Below are positions 55,500 to 64,000 of a DNA stretch of 64,000 bases, one piece after another. A model generated the notes under the pieces. It did no database searches and was not told where the DNA came from. It worked only from the letters and a program-made list of their open reading frames with translations. The stretch lies in NCBI GenBank assembly GCA_015680685.1, contig MNCI01015530.1:602159-666158 (forward strand), given 5' to 3'. Source of the stretch: Gnetum montanum (Eukaryota; Streptophyta; Gnetopsida; Gnetales; Gnetaceae). The position numbers and the translations under genes were made by a program. Numbering within the stretch: the first letter of the stretch is position 1; every line of letters starts with the position of its first letter.

Positions 55500-56680
55500 T
55501 GTATTTTATGGCTTATGTTCATGGAAAGGTTTGATTTGTTGGATGTTGGCCAGCTGTTTCTTATTTGGGCTCTTAGGTTTGTAGATCATCATGTCCCTAG
55601 AAGAAAATGTTTCATAAATGATATAAGATCCTTTCCACAATATTTGGAACTTAGTATGTTGAGGTATGTATGTGGGGTTCCAATAGAAAACCTTATCTCT
55701 TGGTTGAAATTTGACTTTTTTGATTTTAAGATCATAGCACTTTTTGTTGTAGGCCTTGTGCAACTTGTTAGATGATAGGGCCACCAATTAGTTTTCATCT
55801 AGCAAGTTGAGATTCACTAGTCATTCTCTTTTTTGCTAGACTAAAGTCAAGATTGAGGTCATAGGCTGTTGAAAGTGTATGAAGCTCAAATTAAATAGGA
55901 AGTGTTGGTAATTTTTTATACATAAGCTCATAGGGAGAATAGCCTATAGGAAGTTTCCATGTTGAGTAGTAGGCCCAAAGGGCATTGTTAAGTTTCGTGC
56001 TTTAGTCTTTCCTATATTTCCTAATAGTTCTTGTTAAAATCCTTGTGATTTTCCTATTGGTAACCTTAGCTGGATCATTGGCTTGGAGGTGGTAGGGAGT
56101 TATGAGTTATGTTCAACCCCCAGGCATTGCATAAACTTCCAAAAAGTAGTGCCTATAAAGTGAGTTCCATTATAAAAAATTAATGCATGTGGGACATCAA
56201 ACCTATTTACAACATTTTGTTATACAAATCGAGTAGCAGTAGAAGATGTACAATCGATGACGGCTGCTACTTTTGTCCATTTTATATAATAGTCAATAAT
56301 GACTATGATGTACACCTTTCCATTTGACATGGGTGTGATGGGACCCATGGAGTCAATGCCCCAGATATCAAAGGGTTCCAATGGTTGAATCCATTGCTAA
56401 GCTCTCTCCATTTAAGTAGTCATTCCATCATCTTGTTGGCATCATTCACAAAAGCAAACATAATGGTGAGCATCTTTGAAGATTAATTGCCAATAGTACC
56501 CTATCATCAAGATTTTAATTACCATACATCTCCTAGCATAGTGTCCCACACTATGACCTTCATGAGTGTCTTGGAGAATGCACAGTTGATTAGTAGTAGG
56601 GACACACCATCGAACTAGGCCATTAGTGCACATCTTGTAGAGGTGTCTATGGATCTTCATGAAGCATTTTACCTAGTGAA
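55500..56680 (-). pseudogene. Integrase of element D
   Basis: The N-terminal zinc region is 56660-56442: 'MKIHRHLYKMCTNGLVRWCV' then LQDTHEGHSVGHYARRCM. The core, near 56350-56000, is degraded. The C-terminal domain is 55787-55506: HKAYNKKCYDLKIKKVKFQP, RDKVFYWNPTYIPQHTKF and LWKGSYIIYETF, ending QQIKPFHEHKP. The C-terminal domain is the best preserved of the three integrases in the window. Confidence 0.8.
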
Positions 56681-56879
56681 GAAACTACTATTTCTTCTGG
56701 TGGTTCAACCCTCATGACATCTCCTAAGTGAGAAGATAGTAAGAATGCCATCATACTAATTAGGCTCATTAGGAAATTGTTTAGTTATAGCCCCAAAAAA
56801 GAGGAGTTTATTAGGAAACATATCAGATAGTGGACTTTCTTCATCTTTGTTGTCCCATCATAACTGCAATCACAGTCTC

Positions 56880-57180
56880 AGTGTCCTTTCAATCTACCAT
56901 CATAAGATCAAATTCCTATAAGAGCACCAACCACCATATGACATGGGGGTTCACTATTGGCTTGCTCATCATGAAGTGGATGGTACTATGATCTATGTGT
57001 ACAAATACTTTATATCTAAGCACATAATGCTTGAAATTTTCTAGAGAAAACACCACTACTATTAATTCTTTTTTTATGGTGGCGTAGTTTAGTTGTGCAT
57101 CCACAATGCTTTGGCTAGCACAGTGGATGTGGTATGGATGTTTCTTATCATCCATCTACATAAGCATGACTCCCAAGGAA
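56880..57180 (-). pseudogene. RNase H domain of element D
   Basis: The block 57155-56916 reads MDDKKHPYHIHCASQSIVDA, then QLNYATIKKELIVVVFSLEN and VHIDHSTIHFMM. The normal HTDHS has become HIDHS, keeping the Asp. It is followed by VIWWLVLL before a break. Confidence 0.8.
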
Positions 57181-57239
57181 TAATTTGATGCATCCATCAT
57201 GACATTTTTTGGTCTACAAAAATGGAGCATATTTCTTTG

Positions 57240-58010
57240 GTAGTTCCACCAATAGCTTTGCGATCTTAAAAAAACTCTCTATGAGTCATTGGTAGTAGCT
57301 AATATGTCCAAGGAATGATTGGACATATTTGATAGTTTCTAGTTGGCAAGTTATTCCTCAGATGATCTTTATTTTCTTAGGACCTACCTCAATTCCTTCT
57401 TGTGATATTTTGTGCCCCAATACACAGCCTTCTTGGACCATTAGATGACTCTTTTGCCAATTGAGCCACAAGTTGGTTTTAACACATCATTTTAGCACTT
57501 GCTTAAGGCAGTCTAAATCTTACTCAAATGTAGCTCCATAAGTGAAGAAGTCATCTATGAAGACTTCCACACCACTACTGATATGCTATTGGAAAATGCT
57601 TAGAACTAGGTGTTGGAATGTAGTAGGGGCATTACATAGACCAAAATGCATCTTGCGATATGTAAAAGTTCCCTAGGGACTTGTGAATGTTGTTTTGGCC
57701 TAGTCCTTTGGTGCAATTTGAATTTAGTTATAGCAAGTATAACCATCTAGAAAATTGTAGTAGCAATGCTCAAATATTGTGTCTAATGCTTGATCAACAA
57801 ATGACAACAGAAAATGATCCTTGAATGTTGTCATATTCAACAATCGAAAATTGATGCAGACTAGCCACTTGCCACCTTTCTTTGGTATAATCATGAGTGG
57901 ACTAACCCACTTACTATTTGCAATGAGATAAATGAACCCCACCTTGAGGAGTTGTTCGATCTCCTCTTTGATGATTTGCTTTAGTTTGGGATTCAATTGC
58001 TTATATGGCT
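57240..58010 (-). pseudogene. Reverse transcriptase of element D
   Basis: The block 57996-57724 holds MNPKLKQIIKEEIEQLLKVG, then WVSPLMIIPKKGGKWLVCIN and FRLLN, the first RT motifs. The YxDD box, near 57548-57566, reads FIDDF and keeps both Asp residues. LGHKISQEGIEV follows at about 57420. TAG and TAA codons break the frame. This enzyme would copy the element RNA into cDNA from the tRNA-Asp primer. Confidence 0.8.
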
Positions 58011-58639
58011 ATCTCTTTGGCTTTATGGGCAAATTAGTGTAGATGCAATACTAGCATATCCTAGGATCAATCCCTATGAGTTCAAGATATGACCAAGCAA
58101 AAGCTACTGACCATTTTTTAACCACATTCAACATAATCTTTTTCTGTGCTAGAGTAAGATTTTCATTGACTATGACAAGCTTTCCATTTTTTAAAAACAC
58201 ATATTACATTCTAGCTTGTAGTGTTTTTAGTTCAAGGGGCTCTTGCTTAAGACTTTCAGGAATCTCTAACTCTCCCTAATAGATATCATCATTTGCATCA
58301 TCAGAGAGTTGGTGATGAACTTGCTCAATTTTATCCATTCTTGCGACATATGCACATGTTAGACTCTTAGTTGGTTTCATGTAAAGTATGTTGCTCTCAG
58401 AATCAGTGGTCATCCACTAGATGCCTTCTTATTTTGTGGCTACTATGTACAGACACCTTAGAATTTTTGCTTCTAGTGCACACTTCTTACATGCAAAGAT
58501 AGATGCTTGTTTCACGACTCAAAGTTTTTGCACACAATTGCACCCTGTATTACTATACGCGATGCATGGAACTCACTTCTTCTTAATCTTTCTAAATGCA
58601 TTTTCTTTAGATATTTCTAGGGAAAGATCTCTAATGCCC

Positions 58640-59130
58640 ATCCTTTCATCAATGGTGCTAAGCCATGCCATTCCCATGATGATTGGAAAATCCCCTTTAT
58701 ATTATTCCACCTTGATCACTAAGAAAGCAGCAGGATAAGACCACCCATAGATAGTGGTCACAATGTCTTCTACTAGTCCCAATGGAACAGTGATGGACTG
58801 GTATGCCAATTCTAATATAATATTACTCTTCTTGAGAGGAGGTAGATTCCATGCTATGTATATATCATGAGAAGTTAAATTAACACTAGAACCTAAGTTG
58901 AGAAGAGCTTTTCATGGTTCATTCCCAGTGATTTGCAAATAAATCAAAGGACTTCTAGGATTTGCTAACTTTCTAGGAAGGTTTCTAGCATGGATCGAAT
59001 GAGATACAGTGTGAGTAAGCATCATAGTATGGATATTGGGTGATGTTTGGTTTGAAGGGGACTCTATGGAATTTGATATAGAGGAAGATGAAGGAATAGG
59101 GTTATCAACCATAGGTGTATTTGAGGGCTT
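58640..59130 (-). pseudogene. Protease region of element D
   Basis: The block 59112-58912 ends SPLIYLQITGNEP, directly before the KALL...SS active-site segment. That segment is broken by stops here. The downstream text parallels C's 39737-40081. Between protease and RT (58010-58640) there is only degraded linker. Confidence 0.65.
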
Positions 59131-59689
59131 AGGTGGGCTATAGGGTCAAAAGAAAGGTCTTTCATTTGATCAAGTATTCAACCCACTTAGTTGATGAATC
59201 AATTGTAAATTAATGGTCCTAATAGTGTTGCATTGTGTAGTTTGAGTTAGTAACTCATCCTAGATAGGTGGACTATGTGGTAGTTGTGCGGCTAAAGGAG
59301 AAACGTGTGTAGGGATAGGAGGACGATAAGGATAAAAGGTTGCATCCCTTCTTTCATGTGGAGAGTGAGTTCAATAATAATCAAAAGAGTGGTAGTGAGA
59401 TTGAAAATTAGAAACATGATTGGAGGGGTCACATGGAGATAGGGGTTGCTGAACATAATACCTATATGGATTAGTTTATCTATAAGGGTATTACTACCTT
59501 GGTGGTGCTAGTGTCCATGACTATGGTTCTTACTGCTATTGATACTACTCATATGGTTGCATTGGAGTTCTACTTGGATAATATTGCTATTGTTGGTGGA
59601 ACTACCTAAAATTAGCTTGAGGATAAGGTAATCTTCAGGATGTTTTCCTTTGTGTTAGTTGTGGATTTAAAGCATACACCCCAGACTCA

Positions 59690-61563
59690 TGTAAGTGTGA
59701 CACTATGGAGTAACATCCCTTAGGATGTTCATACTAGCAAATGTCACATCCACTATCATCATCTGATTCACTTCCCATAACTTCTTCTATTGCAGAAATC
59801 TTGCCCTTGCCTCTTTGATAGATACATTTAGCTTCCTTGTACCTCCTACACTCATGATCACTACCTTGTTCTTTGGACTCTTTAGCAATTTTTAGGATAG
59901 CTTGAAATTTGCTATCCATGAAGTTCCATAACTGATCAACATTGGTCATAATTTTAGATTAAAATTTCTAGAGAAGCAAGGGTTTCCTATTCGCCACCTC
60001 ATTATGTGCAAATTCTTCCTTGCTATCACAAAATTGAACCTCCCTCTTGTGAATGGAAGGATTACGGTTATACTCTTCTACACTTTCTCATTTTCTTAAT
60101 TCACCTTCCTCTTTAGCTACCTGCTCAATTAGTCTTTAGATATGATAGGCACTTAATTATAACAATCATCTTTGGGCATAGACACCAAAAAGTTCTTCTT
60201 GTTTCTAATCAAAACCTATCTACAATGTGGCGAAGTTGATCGAATTGAGAATAATCATGGCTAGGACATCTATGCATTAAGGAATAGTAGCAGCCAATGG
60301 CAACATCCAAAGGCTCATGTGTTTCTTGTTTCCATCCTTGAATCTACCTTCTCAAGTTGGACCCTTTGGAGTATGTTTGATATTTGTTATTAAAAAATTC
60401 AAGCATGGTACTCCATCATCTAATAGATTCCTGCTCTAAGGACCAATACTAGTTCTCTGCTTCTTTGATGAGTATCCTTGGGAACAACTTTAGTTTTTTC
60501 CATTCATTCTCTATGTTTTTTAAGGCACATGCATCTTGAAAATCTTGGAGATGATTTTGTGGATCTGAGTTATATCCCCCTTTGAACCAAGGAATACTAT
60601 TTGTGTCTAACCTTTGGATCTAACTATCCTTCATGTGCCTTGTTGGAATTCATACTACCTCTACAATGTTTAGCATACTTCGAGTAGCAAGAAAAGGCTC
60701 ATCAAGGACATGATCATGGTGCCTATGATGCCCTCTACTACCCCTTTGTTCATGGAAATGTGCCTCTCTTGAATGTCCATGCCCTTAATCTTGTTGTGCT
60801 TGATAGTCCCTTCAATCATTTCGGTCCCATCGATCATTTTGCTCACCTCCATCATGGTCTCACCTCCTGTGGTCATGGTCAAAGCTAGAAGAAGAATATG
60901 ATGATGATGAAGGTGAAGAGGAAGGAGGATGAGCACCATCATGGTGCTTGCTACCACCTCTTCGATGATCACAACCACGATCATGATCTTGTTTTCTATC
61001 CACATCCTTGCCTTGAATTGCCCCTATAGATCCTTCTTTGTCATTGAATCCATTCTTATCGAAACCAAGATTGTGAATCATGAACTAAAAGTTTTGGTTT
61101 TGACCTCCTTCATTGAAGTCAAGGAGAGGAATTTCATTGAATGAAAACCCTTAGAGAAGGGTTCTTCACCATATTTTTGGTATAGCAGGAATGGGGAATC
61201 ATTAAATCATTTTTCCTTCATAGATTCATGATGTTGTTCTAGTTGTCGATCCCATAGATGTTGTGCCTCAGTAGGATGATAAGCCCTAGCATTAGTATCT
61301 TGTAAAACATACTCAACATAAAGTTCCTAGAGACCCCATCGTTTAAGCATTTGTTGGAGCATTGCAGGAACGAATCGATCGAGAAGCAACATAATGTTTC
61401 CGTTCATGTCATGCCACCGTAGTTTTTCATCCTAATGTAGGTTGAAGGTGAAATTAGGTACATACTCATTAGGATGATCATATACCACTTGATATTGTTG
61501 AGGCATCGGCTAATGAACTCCATCAGACGTGGGTGGAGAAGCACTCTTGTGAAAAGAAGACAT
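59690..61563 (-). pseudogene. gag of element D
   Basis: The ATG is at 61563 (MSSFHKSASPP). Blocks: an N-terminal region with YHPTEAQHLWDRQLEQHHES (about 61280), a charged and Ser-rich linker (61081-60860, HDGAHPPSSSPSSSS), the gag core near 60590-60400 (FKGGYNSDPQNHLQDFQDAC), and a tail 59949-59734 with NVDQLWNFMDSKFQ, KEAKCIYQRGKGK and CDIC before HPKGC. This is a CX2C-type knuckle better kept than in C. The lower linker to protease (59130-59690) is Gly/Tyr/Gln-rich and shows no separate gene. Confidence 0.75.
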
Positions 61564-61704
61564 TTTTAATTAGATGATAAAAACACAATGTGCTTTTAAA
61601 TTTTGTTATAGTAATTATAAAATATGATATGACTCTAAGGTCCATTCTAATGATTTTGAATGATTTCCACTAAATCCTAGATAGTGCATGAAACAACCAA
61701 AAGG

Positions 61705-61722
61705 TCCTTGGCAATGGTGCTA
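61705..61722 (-). other. Primer-binding site of element D (tRNA-Asp type, decayed by G-to-A changes)
   Basis: The minus-strand sequence TAGCACCATTGCCAAGGA matches TGGCGCCGTTGCCGGGGA at 13 of 18 sites. All five differences are G to A on the PBS strand. Confidence 0.65.
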
Positions 61723-61723
61723 A

Positions 61724-62536
61724 TGATGAGCAGCGAGGTACCCCTATGTCCAACCATACAAATCACTAAGGCGTTCATGTGTGATATGATTGAGTTCCAT
61801 TGACCTATAGTTCTCTAGTGCACTAGTTCTTCTAAGAAGTTAAATGGGTGTTGAGAATGTTTGTTGTCTTCCCAACTACACTTGTGAAGCTCAAGGATAT
61901 GGTTTAAGTGTAATTGAGGTATATGATTTTTATCATTTTATATTTTATGGATTTAATAACCTACAATAAGAATAAAAGGTAGAGGAGTTCAATATCTAAT
62001 TATTCTACTATCTAACTAGCCTAACACAGGTAACCATCCCACTTTCTTGGACACATCTTGAACATGTACAGCACTGCTGGGCTACAAAATGTTGAGTGTT
62101 TCTGGGTTACCAAGTACTACACGTATGCTCAAAGTAGTTATGCTTTTGTTCATTAACAACTAGAAATTAAGTGCTTAATTTAAATACATTAAAGTAAAGT
62201 GCATTAATGGAAACATTAATCTATTCTCAATGCTATAAGGATTATCAAAAGGATTCATTTTTATTCCCATCACATTGTTGTGCTCATGTACATTAGTGTT
62301 CAAACAAAGATCTGTACACACTCAGACTTCTACTATGGGCACTTAGAAATATTCCAACTTTGGAGAAAACAAACTACAAGAGCTTCACTACTATGAAAAA
62401 AACTATAAAAAACTATATGAAAATTATGAGCTCAAGTGCTATATTTATAGGCCAATATAAACCCTGTGATATCAGATATTCCACATTGCATCTTTGATAT
62501 CAAGGTTTTGATATTGGGTATTTGCATGATTCATCA
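61724..62536 (-). repeat. 5' LTR of element D (813 bp)
   Basis: It runs from TGATGAATCATG (62536) to GCTGCTCATCA (61724) on the minus strand. TATAAATA (minus) is at 62442-62449. GATATC words lie in the U3 near 62465-62520. Confidence 0.8.
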
Positions 62537-63480
62537 AGTGATATGATTTTTCTTCCTTTTTAAATAGATAGTGATATCATCTAAATAAACCATAATAAAA
62601 TTTCCTATTAAACCTTTAAAAGCTATTTCTTAATGAAATTTATCTTTTCAAAGAAAGATCTAAGAGACTTTTTATTTGTTGAATGCTTAATATTTTGTAC
62701 TACTTGAATTTGTGTGTCATCTATAGCAATTTCTTTTTGATAGATTACATGACCTAGAAATCTTTCAGACTTAACGCTAAAGATACATTTTTTAGGATTT
62801 AATGAAATACCATACTCATGACATCTATCAAAAATTTGTTGGAGATTATCGCTATGATCTTCCTTCCTTTTTGAATAGATAGTGATATCATCTAAATAAA
62901 CCACAATAAACTTGCCTATTAAACCTTTAAAAGTTAAGTCCATTGTTCTTTGGAAGGTAGCTCCAGCATTTGATAATCCAAATGACATTCTTTTGTAAAA
63001 AAACATCTTCCATTTGGTGATAAATGCTATTTTATATATATCACCCTTATCTAGCTTAACTTGATTATAGCCTAAAAACCCATCTAAGAAGGAGTACACC
63101 TTACATCCTAATACTCTGATCAATATTTCATCAATTCTATAAAGTGGTTATTTATCTTTTTTAGAAGCTTCATTCAAATTTCTGAAATTCACACAAAGCC
63201 TAATATCACCATTCGCTTTCCTTATTAGAACAAGATTAGTAAGACATGTTGAATATTGGATTGGATATATGATTTGAGCTTTGTATAGCTTTTTGATCTT
63301 AGCTTTCATAGCTAGTTCAAATGATGGATTGAATTTCCTTTGTTTTTATTTAGTTTTCTTACAATCATTTATCAAAGGAATTTTATGTGTCATCACATTC
63401 AATCTAAAAGCTTTAAGATCATCATAAGACCAAGCGAAATTTTCTAAATGTTTTTAATAGTAATATGAAATTTTGCCTGG
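62537..63480 (-). pseudogene. Element E reverse transcriptase, left part
   Basis: From about 63460 the minus strand reads FAWSYDDLKAF, then YPIQYSTCLTNLVLIRKANG, IRLCVNFRNLNEASKKD, VYSFLDGFLGYNQVKL (near 63100), FGLSNAGATFQRTMD and VVYLDDITIYSKRKED with an intact YLDD box. FLGHVIYQKE and KINFI follow. After a short overlap the sequence jumps back to the segment before the YLDD box (a 311-bp tandem unit) and is then cut by LTR D. This is a Ty3/gypsy RT of a different lineage from the Athila-like copies. Confidence 0.85.
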
Positions 63481-63789
63481 AAATTGAATTATCTTCCTTT
63501 GTAATGTTTAACATATTTGTTTACTTGGTAGATCCAAGATTCACTATTTCATAAGCTTTATAATTAGAATTCTATATATCTTTTCCCATGAACAATTTTT
63601 TTACTAAACTCATGTTCATAACAATCTTCTTTTTTGGAATCAAATTATGCTTAGAACTTGATGCTATTTTAGGTGTAGTTTGACATTTGAATTCTTGCTT
63701 ATTTTTTAAGAACTTGAGCACTTCATCATCATCATCAAATACTTGTAAATTTTTTATGTTATCTTGCATTGATGGCTAATGTTAATTTT
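63481..63789 (-). pseudogene. Linker between RNase H-like domain and RT in element E
   Basis: The open block 63769-63572 begins MQDNIKNLQVFDDDDEVLKF and contains an acidic stretch followed by a Lys-rich segment (NLIPKKKIVMNMS). It joins the upstream RNase H-like text to the RT without an LTR or PBS between. No known domain is recognised. Confidence 0.5.
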
Positions 63790-64000
63790 TAATCACTACT
63801 CCTTTATAATTTTCTATCCTTTTCTCATCTAATGTTGAAGCTACCTTTGCTGAATCATCTACTATATGATTATCTTTCCTACCTATATGTTCTATTTTAT
63901 AATAGTGAAACTAACCCAACATCTTGCAGACGTGCTATTTATAAGACCGTAGGAATGAACTTTTGACTACATAATTTCCTTTGAGTTGTTCACAAATCAT
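63790..64000 (-). pseudogene. RNase H-like domain (C-terminal half) upstream of RT in element E
   Basis: The minus strand from 64000 reads ICEQLKGNYVVKSSFLRSYK and, after a stop, YYKIEHIGRKDNHIVDDSAK. These match the 'vnQ.kGeYevk......Y' and 'HIpRkdN..ADaLAklAS' motifs of the RNase H that follows gypsy-type polymerases, including the additional (archaeal-type) RNase H of Tat elements. The conserved late Asp is present (HIVDD). The domain continues beyond the window edge. Confidence 0.6.

Larger units (their letters stand above)
53578..62536 (-). mobile_element. Element D: Athila-like element lacking its 3' LTR
   Basis: From the right on the minus strand: 5' LTR (61724-62536), PBS, gag, protease, RT, RNase H, integrase, PPT-like motif and spacer. 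The sequence then returns to element E at 53577. By comparison with C, about 170 bp before the 3' LTR and the LTR itself are missing, and some 20 bp of E as well. This suggests a deletion after insertion into E. The structure is otherwise parallel to C without B. Confidence 0.8.

Noticed and set aside
55515-55775. Plus-strand ORF over the D integrase C-terminus
   Set aside because: It is the opposite-strand shadow of a well supported integrase domain.
60670-61005. Met/His/Leu-rich ORFs at 41793-41999, 50407-50718 and 60670-61005
   Set aside because: They are alternative frames over the Ser/Asp/His-rich linker of gag in C, F and D. They recur because the linker is repetitive.

Overview
This window looks like intergenic heterochromatin from a seed plant with a very large, repeat-rich genome. 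A gymnosperm would fit, but the sequence alone does not prove it. The plant call rests on Ty3/gypsy elements of Athila-like and Tat/Ogre-like type, on LTRs followed by a decayed primer-binding site for plant tRNA-Asp, and on a fragment of a plant CYP71-clan cytochrome P450. I found no intact host gene, rRNA, tRNA gene or CRISPR array. Almost everything is a nested stack of old, broken retroelements. All coordinates were read by eye, so most boundaries are good to a few bases only where a terminal motif or target-site duplication (TSD) is cited.

Layout, left to right. Positions 1-5033 hold a minus-strand Tat/Ogre-like element (A): gag, leader, PBS and a 1.95-kb LTR. It sits inside the RNase H gene of a plus-strand Athila-like element (H, 5034-17866). 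H contains RNase H, integrase, a spacer, a third coiled-coil ORF and its 3' LTR. H's integrase is split by a 3.54-kb insertion (G1, 6033-9576, perfect TSD ACTAC) that carries P450 and other gene fragments. H's spacer is split by a 5'-truncated copy of a sister element (10736-12589). A second 5'-truncated plus-strand relative (J, 17867-23735) carries the same third ORF and LTR. Positions 23736-25617 are AT-rich and featureless. A hAT-type transposase pseudogene (25618-25926 and 43601-44846) is split by a complete minus-strand Athila-like element (C, 25927-43600). C is itself split by a plus-strand non-autonomous Tat/Ogre-like element (B, 28721-36381).

Further right, 44848-48957 holds two G-family copies, one interrupted by a solo Tat/Ogre-like LTR (K, 46032-48322). 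Next is a 3'-truncated Athila-like element (F, 48958-52259). Last comes a different Ty3/gypsy element (E, minus; 52260-53577 and 62537-64000), split by another Athila-like element (D, 53578-62536) that has lost its 3' LTR.

The elements are mutually related. H, J, C, D, F and the nested fragment share one LTR family (TGATGA...TCATCA, about 810-900 bp). A, B and K share another (start TGAAA, PBS TTGGYRCTAGAAGGAGGAC in A and B). Reading frames are broken mainly by TAG and TAA where relatives have Gln or Trp codons, with few frameshifts in some genes, as expected from deamination of methylated cytosines. The most notable points are the gene-fragment-carrying G1 insertion, an RNase H domain lying upstream of reverse transcriptase in element E, the coiled-coil third ORF behind a second PPT-like and promoter-like region, and palindrome-rich LTRs shared by A and K.
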